A DNA stretch of 64,000 bases from Tillandsia leiboldiana (GCA_029204045.2 CM055077.1:4691932-4755931); one strand, 5' to 3'; counted from the stretch's first letter, positions 23,701-33,945 are shown. Notes: a model not told the origin generated them from the sequence alone. Program-made: numbers and translations.

Positions 23701-26700
23701 ACAACCTGGTATCAGAGCTCACCCGCTCCACCCAAGCCGCCGCCCACCACCCTAGCCCTCCACCACCGCCGCAGCCCTCCGCCACTGCCGCCCCGCAGCC
23801 AACAGCCATGGGCGATCCCACCGTCGCCGATGTGATAGAGATGTTGAAATCCATCACCACGGAGATGACAACCATGAAGGCCGACATGGCGGCTATGAAG
23901 GAGAGGTCGGCCTCGTCGTCGGACAACGGCGCCGGCGGCCGCCCGGAGGGGCCGCGCGATCTTGATCGCCCCCCAAAATTCCACAAATTGGAATTTCCCC
24001 GCTACGACGGCAAGACCGATCCGATGCTCTTCATCAACAAGTGCGCATCCTATTTTCGCCAACAGCGCACCATGGCGGAGGAGCGCGTGTGGATGGCCTC
24101 GTACAATTTGGAGGACGTCGCGCAACTCTGGTACATCCAACTCCAGGAGGACGAGGGCACGCCGTCGTGGGGGCGATTCAAGGAGCTCCTGACCTTGCGG
24201 TTTGGGCCTCCCCTCCGCTCGGCTCCGCTGTTCGAGCTCGCCGAGTGCCGGCGTACAGGGACCGTGGAGGAGTACTCCAATCGCTTCCAGGCCCTCCTGC
24301 CTCGCGCGGGCCGCCTTGATGAGGCTCAGCGCGTCCAGCTCTTCACTGGCGGACTCCTGCCGCCGCTCAGCCACGCCGTCCGCATCCACAACCCGGAGAC
24401 GCTCGCAGCCGCCATGAGCCTGGCGCGACAAGTAGAGTTGATGGCGAGCGACCGGCCGGTGCAGCCTTCCCCTCGGGCGCCCCAGCGTGGCCTCCTTTCC
24501 GCCCCCGCGCCACGGCCAGCGCTTCCGGGGCCACAGCCGCTGATGGCGCTCCCTGCTCCTCCGGTGGCCGCCCAGCAGGGTCGCGACGAGGGCAATCAGA
24601 GGCGCCTCACCCCGGACGAAATGGCGGAACGGCGCCGTCTGGGCCTCTGTTTTAATTGCAATGAAAAATATACCCGTGGCCATAACAGATTTTGCCGGCG
24701 CATCTTCTTCCTTGAAGGCGTGGAGATCGAGGACGCCACGGACGCCGCGGGCGACGCGGAGCACGACGCCGAGGCGCCCTGTTTTTCCCTGCAGGCCGTG
24801 GCTGGGGTTCCCATGGCGGGCACCATGCAGATCGCCGTGGCACTCGGCTCCGCGTCCCTCGTCGCCCTCCTCGACTCCGGCAGCACGCACAACTTCATCT
24901 CGGAGGAGGCGGCGCGGCGCTCCGGTCTGCCCCTCCGCCAACACCCCCGCCTCACAGCCTTGGTCGCCAATGGCGAGCGGGTCACCTGCGCCGGCGTCAT
25001 CCGCGACGCGCCCCTGCTCATCGACGGCAATTCATTCCCGGCCGACCTCTACGTCATGCCACTGGCCGGGTACGACGTCGTCCTCGGCACCCGGTGGCTC
25101 GGCGAGTTGGGGCCCATTGTTTGGGACCTCGGCCGCCGGCGCATGTCTTTCCAGCGCCAGGGGCGTTCCGTCTCCTGGACCGGCATGGCCAGCCCCGCCG
25201 TGCCGGCCCTGGGCGCAACAACAGAGGCCGGTTCCCTCCTGGAGGCGCTGCTGCTCTCGTTTGGGGGGCTCTTCGCGGACCCCGTCGGTCTGCCCCCCAA
25301 GCGTGCGCACGACCACCGCATTGTCCTCAAGCCCGACGCCCAGCCGGTCGCCGTCCGCCCTTACCGGTACCCCGCGGCGCACAAGGACGAGTTGGAGCGC
25401 CAGTGTGCCGCAATGATTGCTCAAGGGATCGTCCGCCGCAGCGACTCACCGTTCTCGTCGCCCGTCCTCCTCGTCAAGAAGGCCGATGGCTCGTGGCGCT
25501 TCTGCGTCGACTACCGGGCGCTGAACGCGCTCACCGTCAAGGATGCCTTCCCGATCCCGGTGGTCGACGAGCTCCTCGACGAGCTCCATGGCGCCAAGTT
25601 CTTCACCAAGCTGGACCTCCGGTCCGGGTACCACCAGGTGCGCATGCGCCCGGAGGACGTGCACAAGACGGCGTTCCGCACCCACGACGGCCTGTACGAG
25701 TTCTTGGTGATGGCGTTCGGGCTGTGCAACGCCCCGGCGACATTCCAGGCCTTGATGAACGACGTGCTACGCCCGTTCCTGCGCCGCTTCGTTCTGGTAT
25801 TTTTTGATGATATTCTAATTTACAGCAAGACGTGGGCTGATCATCTTCGCCACCTCCGGGCCGTCCTCGACGAACTACGCCGCCACCAACTCTTCGTCAA
25901 GCGCTCCAAGTGCTCGTTTGGTGCCTCCTCCGTCGCCTACCTCGGCCATGTCATATCCGCAGCGGGTGTGGCCATGGACCCGGCCAAAGTGCAGGCGATC
26001 CATGATTGGCCGGCTCCACGTTCGCCCCGGACTGTGCGCGGTTTCCTCGGCCTCGCCGGGTACTACCGCAAGTTCGTCCACAACTACGGGGCGATCGCTG
26101 CACCACTGACGGCCCTACTCAAGAAGGAGGGCTTCTCCTGGGACGACGCAGCGGCCGCGGCATTCACAGCGCTCAAGGCCGCCGTCACGTCCGCCCCCGT
26201 ACTCGCCATGCCCGACTTCACCAAGCTGTTCATCGTCGAGTGCGACGCGTCCACGCTCGGCTTCGGCGCGGTCCTGATCCAGGAGGGCCATCCGGTCGCT
26301 TTCTTCAGCAGGCCTGTGGCACCTCGCCACCGCTCGCTTGCCGCCTACGAGCGCGAGCTCATCGGCCTCGTCCAGGCGGTACGGCATTGGCGCCCGTATC
26401 TCTGGGGGCGGCGCTTCATCGTCAAGACCGACCACTACAGCCTGAAGTACCTCCTCGATCAGCGCCTCGCCACGATCCCTCAGCACCACTGGGTCGGCAA
26501 GCTCCTGGGATTCGATTTCTCGGTGGAGTACCGGTCGGGCGCCACAAACGTCGTCGCCGACGCCCTCTCCCGTCGCGACAGTGACGGCGGGGAGGTGATG
26601 GCTATTTCGGCACCCCGCTTTGACTTCATCGAGCGCCTCCGCCACGCCCAGGCCACTGATCCGGCCCTGGTCACCATCCACGATGAGGTCCGGGCTGCCA

Positions 26701-29514
26701 CCCGCACCGCTCCGTGGGCGCTGGTGGACGGCATGGTCACCTTCGCCGGCCGCCTATACATTCCCCCGGCATCGCCGCTGCTGCAGGAGATCCTGGCCGC
26801 GGTCCACAACGACGGCCATGAGGGCATCCACCGCACCCTCCACAGGCTCCGGCGGGATTTTCATTTTCCCAACATGCGTCGCCGGGTGCAGGATTTCGTG
26901 ACGGCATGCGTCACCTGTCAACAGTACAAGTCCGACCACCTCAGGCCGGCCGGTCTGCTGCAGCCATTGCCGGTTCCGACTGCTGTGTGGGCTGACATCG
27001 GCATCGACTTCATCGAGGCGCTGCCCAAGGTGCAAGGCAAGACGGTCATTCTATCCGTCGTGGATCGCTTCAGCAAGTACTGCCATTTCATCCCCCTGGC
27101 GCACCCCTACACCGCCGAGTCCGTCGCTCACGCCTTCTTCGCCGACATCGTTCGCCTCCATGGCGTTCCGCAGTCCATCATCTCGGACCGCGATCCAGTA
27201 TTCACCTCGACGTTCTGGCAGGAGCTCATGCGGCTCACAGGGACGAAGCTCTACATGTCGTCCGCCTTTCACCCGCAGACGGACGGCCAGACCGAGGCCG
27301 CCAACCGGGTCATCGTCATGTACTTGCGCTGCTTCACCGGCGACCGTCCCCGGCAATGGCTCAGGTGGCTGCCATGGGCAGAGTACACCTACAACACCGC
27401 CTATCAATCATCGCTCCGCGAAACTCCGTTTCGTGTGGTCTATGGCCGGGAACCCCCGACCATCCGCTCCTATGAGCCCGGCGAGGCCCGCGTCGCAGCG
27501 GTCGCCCAGGAGATGGAGGAGCGCGCTGCCTTCCTCGCCGACATCCGTTATCGCCTTGAACAGGCGCAGGCGGTCCAGAAGCGCGTCTACGACCAGCACC
27601 ACAGGCCGGTGTCCTTCCAGGTCGGCGATTGGGCTCTTCTTCGCCTTCGGCAGCGGGCAGCAGCATCCCTCCCACGCACGGCAACAGGGAAGCTCAAACC
27701 GCGATACGTCGGGCCGTACCAGGTGGCGGAGCTCATCAACGAGGTGGCTGTGCGGCTACAGCTTCCTCCCGACGCTCGCATTCATGATGTGTTCCATGTC
27801 GGCGTCCTCAAGAAGTTTGTCGGTAACCCGCCGGCCGTTCCACCGCTGCTGCCTCCACTCCTGCACGGTGCTGTGGTGCCTGCACCTGCCCGGGTGACTC
27901 GGGCGCGGCTGGCCCGGGGAGTGCGCCAGGTGCTCGTTGAATGGCAAGGACAAACGCCTGCGTCGGCTACATGGGAGGATCTGGACGACCTCCATGCTCG
28001 GTTCCCTTCCTTTCAGCTCGAGGACGAGCTGGCCTTCGAGGCGGGGAGAGATGTCATGTGCGGACGCACATATGCCAGGCGCGGACCGGCTGAGCGCGCT
28101 GAGCACGTTGGGCAGGCGCCGCATGGGTTAGCTTCTAGTGGCTAAAGATAGAAACTTAGATTAGGTAAGTTGTTAGATTAGGTAAGTTGTTAAGTTGTTT
28201 GGAAATTCCTTAGATTAGGTAAGTTGTTTGGAAATCCCTAGAATCAAGGAGAGCCCTCTCCATTTAGGTAGGTTGTTTTGGAAATTCCTAGAATCAAGGA
28301 GAGCCTTCTCCATTTAGGTTGGGCCAGTGGCCATATATGCTTGTGATCGCGGGACGATGAATTAAGCAAGAATTATATCCCAAATCTCTCTCTCTCTCTC
28401 TGTTAAGCCTGCGGTTGAGGGGAATAACCTCACCGAAGAAGACGGCCGGCGGCTACGAGCTACGTAGCCGCGGTCCAGCCAGTCGAGGGTTCGACGCTCT
28501 TGACAACTATCCTATCACTTCCTTTGAAAGCAAAGGCTGAAAAGTAGATCGATCATCTGTTTTGTTAGCCTACATAGTTAAGATTGAAATACACCATCAA
28601 AACGTGAGCTTTCTTATGTATATTTCTTTTCTTTTCTTTTCTCATTGCTCTCTCTCCGCTCCTTTAGTTTTTGTCTCTTATATGTTCATTTTTACAGATT
28701 TTTGAATTTTGATCGACCGTATCTTCTCTCGATCCAGGATCCGCAGGTAAGTTTCTTGCCCTTTCTGATATTCATTCTCTTTGAACTCTGGCACCCTTAA
28801 AAAATAATAAATTTATTTTGGTTTATTTATGTTCTAAATGAGTCAGGCACCAGAGAATGATATTGGGAAGAACTCTTACAATTACTTTAAGGTAACTTTT
28901 TTTACCTGGTTAGTAATAAATTTGTGTTTGTTGCGGCTTTCCATGGGTGAGTGCGTGCATGTGTGTGTCTATGCATGCATGCGAATGTGTTTATGAGACC
29001 TCATGTTTGAGTTACTCTTGCAAAATCTATTGCGCAGGTGAAATCAGCCTTTTCAGTGGCCTACTCCGCACTGACGGATAGCAGCAGCATTATAAGCCTA
29101 GGCTGGGACAGAAGCATTCTCGGCACCATAATTAGACCGGATCCTATTCTCCTCGATCGAAAGGGTGGGAAAAACCGTGAACTCACCTTCAACAACCTGC
29201 TTCGAGGAGCAGGCGAGCCGACGGCCCAGCAATTCACAAACAAAAAAGACATGATCTACAATTGGCAGCTGACGGACGATGTGCCACTGCCAAGGGAAAC
29301 TCTACATGCTGAGGATGAAAGCGTACTGCCCTCTCGAAAGAGAAGGCCCTTGAAATCGAGTCAGAAGTCGAGTAAAAGAGAAAAAAAGGATATTTCACAG
29401 ACCAGTCTTGGAGAGAACAAGGTCAAGAAGATAAAGAAGCACGGAAAGGGATCTCGAGATTATGATAGATTAACGAAAAGTCTTCCACACAACTCAAACA
29501 GTAGTTGGTGGTGA
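17747..29514 (+). CDS. TRF4/PAPD5-type non-canonical poly(A) polymerase (13 exons)
   Basis: Exons: 17747-18122, 18943-19055, 19149-19205, 19646-19741, 19866-19936, 20851-20893, 21109-21189, 21294-21353, 21690-21758, 22583-22680, 28698-28746, 28847-28891, 29038-29514. They join in frame to 1635 nt, 544 aa. In yeast and animals such enzymes add short oligo(A) tails that send nuclear RNAs to the exosome (TRAMP complex); the Arabidopsis relative TRL acts in rRNA by-product turnover. The nucleotidyltransferase core has GSF-TGLYLPTSDID with Asp180 and Asp182, and a third Asp in AFDISF (D236). The PAP-associated domain follows (GGIGSYALLAMLIAHLQ; NLGILLVNFFDFYG). The N-terminus is acidic and proline/alanine-rich. 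The C-terminus is Lys/Arg-rich (KRRPLK, KVKKIKK), probably nuclear localisation. The start is the ATG in GCCATGG. Intron 3 has a GC donor. Intron 10 holds a complete gypsy element. No separate RNA-binding domain is seen. Confidence 0.92.
23250..23703 (+). repeat. Gypsy 5' LTR
   Basis: Starts TGTCATGTGCGG and ends GCTCTTGACA. It includes a repeated ATTAGGTAAGTTGTT motif and a short CT repeat near 23583-23599. Confidence 0.96.
23707..23718 (+). other. Gypsy primer-binding site (initiator Met tRNA)
   Basis: TGGTATCAGAGC begins three bases after the 5' LTR and matches the complement of the initiator tRNA-Met 3' end. Confidence 0.95.
23808..28145 (+). CDS. Gypsy gag-pol polyprotein with chromodomain
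   Basis: A single open frame of 1445 aa from the first in-frame ATG (23808). The open frame extends upstream to the LTR, but without an ATG. Order: gag (about 60-230); a degenerate knuckle CFNCNEKY...H...C near 281; protease LDSGSTHNFI near 355; RT with FCVDYRALN near 565 and FFDDILIYS near 665; RNase H VECDAS near 810; integrase zinc finger (H-H-CVTCQQYK, about 1000-1040), then the DDE core with Asp in GIDFIE, Asp in ISDRDPVF and Glu in QTDGQTEAANR; and a C-terminal chromodomain (VLVEWQGQ...ATWEDL) near 1375. RT before integrase is the gypsy order, and the chromodomain marks a chromovirus. The Reina or Tekay clade is not resolved. The last ~30 codons lie in the 3' LTR. No frameshift separates gag and pol. 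Confidence 0.95.
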   Translation: MGDPTVADVIEMLKSITTEMTTMKADMAAMKERSASSSDNGAGGRPEGPRDLDRPPKFHKLEFPRYDGKTDPMLFINKCASYFRQQRTMAEERVWMASYNLEDVAQLWYIQLQEDEGTPSWGRFKELLTLRFGPPLRSAPLFELAECRRTGTVEEYSNRFQALLPRAGRLDEAQRVQLFTGGLLPPLSHAVRIHNPETLAAAMSLARQVELMASDRPVQPSPRAPQRGLLSAPAPRPALPGPQPLMALPAPPVAAQQGRDEGNQRRLTPDEMAERRRLGLCFNCNEKYTRGHNRFCRRIFFLEGVEIEDATDAAGDAEHDAEAPCFSLQAVAGVPMAGTMQIAVALGSASLVALLDSGSTHNFISEEAARRSGLPLRQHPRLTALVANGERVTCAGVIRDAPLLIDGNSFPADLYVMPLAGYDVVLGTRWLGELGPIVWDLGRRRMSFQRQGRSVSWTGMASPAVPALGATTEAGSLLEALLLSFGGLFADPVGLPPKRAHDHRIVLKPDAQPVAVRPYRYPAAHKDELERQCAAMIAQGIVRRSDSPFSSPVLLVKKADGSWRFCVDYRALNALTVKDAFPIPVVDELLDELHGAKFFTKLDLRSGYHQVRMRPEDVHKTAFRTHDGLYEFLVMAFGLCNAPATFQALMNDVLRPFLRRFVLVFFDDILIYSKTWADHLRHLRAVLDELRRHQLFVKRSKCSFGASSVAYLGHVISAAGVAMDPAKVQAIHDWPAPRSPRTVRGFLGLAGYYRKFVHNYGAIAAPLTALLKKEGFSWDDAAAAAFTALKAAVTSAPVLAMPDFTKLFIVECDASTLGFGAVLIQEGHPVAFFSRPVAPRHRSLAAYERELIGLVQAVRHWRPYLWGRRFIVKTDHYSLKYLLDQRLATIPQHHWVGKLLGFDFSVEYRSGATNVVADALSRRDSDGGEVMAISAPRFDFIERLRHAQATDPALVTIHDEVRAATRTAPWALVDGMVTFAGRLYIPPASPLLQEILAAVHNDGHEGIHRTLHRLRRDFHFPNMRRRVQDFVTACVTCQQYKSDHLRPAGLLQPLPVPTAVWADIGIDFIEALPKVQGKTVILSVVDRFSKYCHFIPLAHPYTAESVAHAFFADIVRLHGVPQSIISDRDPVFTSTFWQELMRLTGTKLYMSSAFHPQTDGQTEAANRVIVMYLRCFTGDRPRQWLRWLPWAEYTYNTAYQSSLRETPFRVVYGREPPTIRSYEPGEARVAAVAQEMEERAAFLADIRYRLEQAQAVQKRVYDQHHRPVSFQVGDWALLRLRQRAAASLPRTATGKLKPRYVGPYQVAELINEVAVRLQLPPDARIHDVFHVGVLKKFVGNPPAVPPLLPPLLHGAVVPAPARVTRARLARGVRQVLVEWQGQTPASATWEDLDDLHARFPSFQLEDELAFEAGRDVMCGRTYARRGPAERAEHVGQAPHGLASSG
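28038..28051 (+). other. Gypsy polypurine tract, inside the coding frame
   Basis: GAGGCGGGGAGAGA immediately precedes the 3' LTR and is also translated as part of the polyprotein. Confidence 0.85.
28052..28505 (+). repeat. Gypsy 3' LTR
   Basis: I see no difference from the 5' LTR over 454 bp. Its first ~94 bp encode the C-terminus of the polyprotein and the stop codon. Confidence 0.96.
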
Positions 29515-30323
29515 GTAATGCTATGCGATCAATTTCCTTCTTTTATGTGGTTAGTCTCTCGAGCCCTGCAAGCAATGGTTAAAAGATGATGCTTCCAGTG
29601 ATCGCGGCAACATTATGCAAGGCTATGACATACTCATTGTATTTTAACCAATTTATATATTTTTTTTAATTTATATTGAGTTGGAAGATATACTGCACTA
29701 AAAATGGTGCTCTCTTCCTTCGGTGATGGCAGAGAAAATGCTTGTATCTCTGAACAACCAACAATTTCTTTTCCCCTTAATCCCTCCAAGAAGGCGGTTC
29801 GATTTCATTTCAGGTATCCTACTGAGCAGTGCATCAGTTTAGAATGGATGCTATGTGACTTTTTTCTGGTTTAATCGGCCGCATTTTTACGCACTATTGT
29901 CTATTTATATATTAACACTGCCTCACAAAAATTGGATATGAAGTTGATGTTGTTACAGGGCTTGTTTGGTCTCTACCTGATGAGGAAGCTCCACTTTAGA
30001 GGAGGAAGCTCCACTTTAGAGCTTCCTTAAAAAGGCGGAATTGCGCAGCTTCGTGTGTGGAACTGCTGTTGCGCGACGCAGAAACGGAGCACAATGTGGT
30101 GGCCAAGGCCAAATACATACTGTGTCTGGTACCTCTGCTTATCCTTTTTTTTTGCCTATTTGTTGCTATATTGTCGTTTCATTATCTGAAAACTGCATCA
30201 AGTATGAATGTTTTGTCATTTTCTTCTGGCATCAGTTGCAAATCTGCGTAGTGTTTTCAGTTTATTTTTGTGAGAATAACGTATGCCAAAAATAGTCTTT
30301 GAGTGTGTTTTTGGGGCTTGTTA

Positions 30324-30327
<4 letters not shown>
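29515..30327 (+). other. 3' flank of the poly(A) polymerase gene
   Basis: Includes the probable 3' UTR. A possible extra exon (29733-29813) with AG and GT borders is discussed in the findings. A short tandem duplication (GAGGAAGCTCCACTTTAGA, twice) lies at about 29982-30021. No other gene is seen. Confidence 0.45.

Positions 30328-30411
<84 letters not shown>
30328..30411. repeat. Poly-T plus AT microsatellite
   Basis: About 43 T residues are followed by about 40 bp of AT dinucleotides. Confidence 0.9.
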
Positions 30412-30414
<3 letters not shown>

Positions 30415-31415
30415 TTAAGGAGCTGAGAGCTAATATTGTTTTACATCAAAATTACATACGAATTTAAGATAATTACCTGTGTACTCCTGAAATCTGAAGA
30501 AATATCTGATTTATCCCTCTTATTTTTTTCTTTCCAATGTACCCTTCATACGTTCTCCCGTTATTAAAAATATTCCTACCGTTTTCCTTTGTTAAGTTAA
30601 CTAGTGTTAAACTAGAGTTAAATAATAATCGGAGTTGAAAACTATCAGATATACTTATTTTGTCCCTATCTACAAAAATTATTGAAAATTTTAAGAGTAC
30701 ATAAGAAAAGTTGATTACGGTAGAAGGGTATATTTGAAAGGGCAAAATGGTAATTTCACATAGATAACGGCAGCTCCAAACGGTACACTAACAGAGTTTA
30801 ACTTCAGGGATATTTTAGAAAGAAGTTGGAACGTAAGAAGGGTAGTTTTAATATTAGCCTTCTAAGAGGAGTAAATCTAAAAATAGAGAAATTTTTAGGC
30901 GTATATAAAAAATTGTCCCTAATATTTTTATGAAAAGTGTTATACCTTTCAAATTGTCGGTGTTCATAGAATTAATTAATTAATTAATTATTTTTTTTTT
31001 TTCACTGGGTTAAAATAACACTAAATTCGTATTATTCATTTTATCTGCGTTTATCTTAGGACAGTTTCTTAAATTGTACATATGTGTGTGTATAGCAAAA
31101 TTCGATTTTTATATAATTCAATTGGCCTACCCACGAGGTTGTTAATATTTAATTGCTGATCCTTTAAAAACAGTAAAATTTCTTACACGTTAGTACATTA
31201 GTCCTGCAAATTCTTGTTCATGAATGTAAATTTTTCGGCTTTTCATCCCAGAGTCAATATTGTGTATCTGTCTTATCAATTATTTTTTACTTAAAAATAT
31301 CAATAAATTATTAAAATTTGGATACTGTAAAATTTGGATACTGTAAAATAAAAGAGGTACCTGAAAAGTTTGTGACTTATTATTATTATTTTTTTTAAGG
31401 GACTAATATTAAAAA
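30412..31415. other. AT-rich intergenic DNA, probable decayed MITE
   Basis: The stretch from about 30460 to 30920 has a phrase layout (start near AATTACCTGTGTACTCCTG, end near AAAAATTGTCCCT) similar to the MITE at 51059, but I cannot define ends. The rest shows no gene. Confidence 0.3.
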
Positions 31416-31587
31416 GAGCAATGCTACATGTACACCCCCAAAGGGGGTGTACATCTTACACCCACCCATCTAAGGGTGGGGGGGTCACTTCACAAATTGT
31501 GAAGTGACCCCTCATCACACCTCACCCATTGGATGGGTGGGGTGTATGATGTACACCCTCAAATGGGGTGTACAAGTAGCATTTTCC
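31416..31587 (+). mobile_element. Mutator-type MITE, copy C
   Basis: 172 bp from GAGCAATGCTACATGTACACCC to GGTGTACAAGTAGCATTTTCC, with the perfect 9-bp duplication TATTAAAAA (31407-31415 and 31588-31596). The central palindrome TCACTTCACAAATTGTGAAG is identical to that of copy B. Confidence 0.92.
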
Positions 31588-32040
31588 TATTAAAAATATC
31601 CGTCGAATGTAAGGGCTAAATAGGCTAAATGGCGCCGAGCAATTAGGCTCTTTTGGTAATTTGCTGTTAAGTTTAGAGGTGCCGCACTTTGAGCTACGCA
31701 GAATTATTAGAAACGATAGTTATTTATATAAAATTATTATTTTATTCTTTTAAATACACTTTTTTTTGGTTATTATTTATTTTTATTTATTCTTAAGGTA
31801 CGTGTAATTGAAGAACTTTAATTTTTTGCTTTTTTAAATATATCTTTCTACTATCATAATTTCTTAATGAAATAGATATTTTATTCTTCTTGAACTCTAG
31901 TAAAAATTTACTTTGGGTTTAATTTGAGGTAACTCAACGAAAACTAACAATAGAGATATTTTAAATTCGGATTTATAGGAAAATACTAAGGACATATTTG
32001 AAATAAAAAAAAGTATTGAAGGATATCTAAAATATTATTC

Positions 32041-32081
<41 letters not shown>

Positions 32082-32085
<4 letters not shown>

Positions 32086-32321
32086 TTGGGCTGGAATGCT
32101 ATTGATAGCACCAACCCAACTTTGCCACCCATTTTTTAGCCTTTAGATCGCATTGAGATTTGTGCATGCTCTTTAATGAAAAAGAAAAGCTTTTTACTTT
32201 TTACTTTTTCTTTTTTCTTTTTTTCATTAAAGAGCATGCACAAATCTCAATGCGATCTAAAGGCTAAAAAATGGGTGGCAAAGTTGGGTTGGTGCTATCA
32301 ATAGCATTCCAGCCCAACTCT
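32082..32321. mobile_element. Perfect hairpin MITE
   Basis: Two arms of about 102 bp (32082-32183 and 32220-32321) are perfect reverse complements around a short T/C-rich loop. The flanks are TA repeats, which lengthen the possible stem. The end motif GTTGGGCTGGAATGCTAT recurs, diverged, in the element near 47440-47680. It has no coding capacity. Perfect arms suggest a recent insertion or gene conversion between arms. Confidence 0.85.
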
Positions 32322-32384
32322 ATATATATATATATATATAGAGAGAGTAGAGTTTATATATTTTTAAAAGTATAAATTTAATTA

Positions 32385-32839
32385 AAGGGTTTTTTTTGAA
32401 AATGATCCTTTAAAAATTTGTATTTTTGAAAATGTCTCTATAAAATTTGTATTTACAAAAATGGCCCTATAGGTGCCAACTGGGCGCCACGTGTATCTGC
32501 CACGTGAGTGGGGGAGCCACGTGTGCCTGCCACCTGAGTTGGAGAGGACGTGCTGACTGAGTTGAACACGCATTCTGAGAACGCGTGTCGTATTTAGATA
32601 CGCGTTTCCAGAAAGCGTGTTTAGAAAAAAATAAAACGAATTTTTAAAAAATATGTCAAAAAAAATAAATTTTACATTCCATTTTTTATTTTTTTATTTA
32701 TTAAATATTTATATATTATTTTATATATTTTTATATTTTTAAATTATTGATTTTTTTATTATTACTTTTGTACCGCCAAAAAAAATTTATTTTTATTCTT
32801 TTTAAGGAAAAAAAAATTAGTTCTTTTTTTTTTCTTAGG

Positions 32840-32931
<92 letters not shown>

Positions 32932-33945
32932 GAATAAATTAATTTAAATATATATTAATTTTAGTGATAAATATTCAAACCCACAATCTAAAGAAAAAAT
33001 CAAAATTTTTAAAAAATAAAAAAAATAATTTTTTTTTAAAAATAAAAAAATATGCCAAAAAAACATCTACCTAGAAAAATTGAGTTCCACTGTAGATGTT
33101 TTTTTTGGCATATTCTTTTATTTTTTTTAAAAAAAAATAATTTTTTTTTTATTTTTTTATAAATTTGATTCTTTGTGAATTTGATTGTTTACATTGTTAG
33201 TTTGAATATTTATTACTGACATTAATATATATTTAAATTAATTTATTTTTAATTATATATTTTTTTAATTTTTCTTGCTTAAGAAAATTCGAAAAAAAAT
33301 AAAATAAAATATCCGTTTGTTTCAAAAAATTTAAAAATATAAAAAATAATATATAAATATTTAATAAATAAAAAAATAAAAAATAGAATGTAGAACTCAA
33401 TTTTTCTAAGTAGATTTTTTTGGCATATTTTTTATTTTTTTAAAAAAATTATTATTTTTTAATTTTTAAAAAATTTGATTCTTTCTAAATTTGATTGTTT
33501 AGATTGTTGGTTTAGATATTTATCACTGAGATTAATATATATTTAAATTAATTTATTCTTAATCATATATATATACCAATTTTTTTTTCTGCCAAAAGGT
33601 TTTAAAATAATTTTTTTTACGGTATAAAAGTAATAATAAAAAAATTCGTTTGTTTGAGATAATTTAAAAATATAAAAAATATAAAAAATAATATATAAAT
33701 ATTTAATAAATAAAAAAATAAAAAATGGAATGTGAAACTTATTTTTTTTTACATATTTTTTAAAAATTCGTTTATTTTTTTCTAAGTCTAAACACGCGTT
33801 CTGAGAACGCGTGTTCAACTCCACCCCCGCTTAGATACGCGTGTTCCAGTTGGTACCTATAGGATTATTTTTGTAAATATAAATTTTATAGAATCATTTT
33901 TAAAAATACAAATTTTTCGAGAATCATTTTTTTAAAAAAAACTTT
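32385..33945. mobile_element. Large foldback element with nested inverted repeats
   Basis: The left end (TTTTGAAAATGATCCTTTAA…CCCTATAGGTGCCAACTGG) reappears inverted at the right end (…CCAGTTGGTACCTATAGG…GAGAATCATTTTT). Both ends carry ACGCGTTCTGAGAACGCGTG-like palindromes near 32570 and 33795. The interior holds a second palindrome centred near 33080 and an AT microsatellite (32842-32925). No transposase frame is visible. Mutator-like or foldback status is inferred from the long inverted ends; I could not fix a target duplication. Confidence 0.6.

Larger units (their letters stand above)
23250..28505 (+). mobile_element. Full-length, recently inserted Ty3/gypsy chromovirus
   Basis: 5256 bp with TG...CA LTRs of 454 bp each that I read as identical over their whole length, and a perfect 5-bp target duplication ACTAT (23245-23249 and 28506-28510). 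The primer-binding site, polypurine tract and one uninterrupted polyprotein are present. It lies in sense orientation in intron 10 of the poly(A) polymerase gene. It is strikingly GC-rich against AT-rich surroundings. All sequence parts needed for an autonomous element appear intact, so it may be or recently have been active; expression is not shown by sequence. Confidence 0.97.

Noticed and set aside
23613..23807. Gypsy polyprotein starting inside the 5' LTR at 23613
   Set aside because: That codon is TTG, and translation would cross the LTR end and primer-binding site. The first in-frame ATG is 23808.
23651..28131. Many long frames on the other strand and in other + frames across the gypsy element (up to about 410 codons)
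   Set aside because: They are shadows of a GC-rich coding sequence. The + polyprotein has all expected motifs and the others have none.
32082..32321. Perfect hairpin as a miRNA gene
   Set aside because: Perfect 100-bp arms and a mobile-family relative fit a MITE or siRNA source, not a conserved miRNA precursor. Small-RNA data would be needed.
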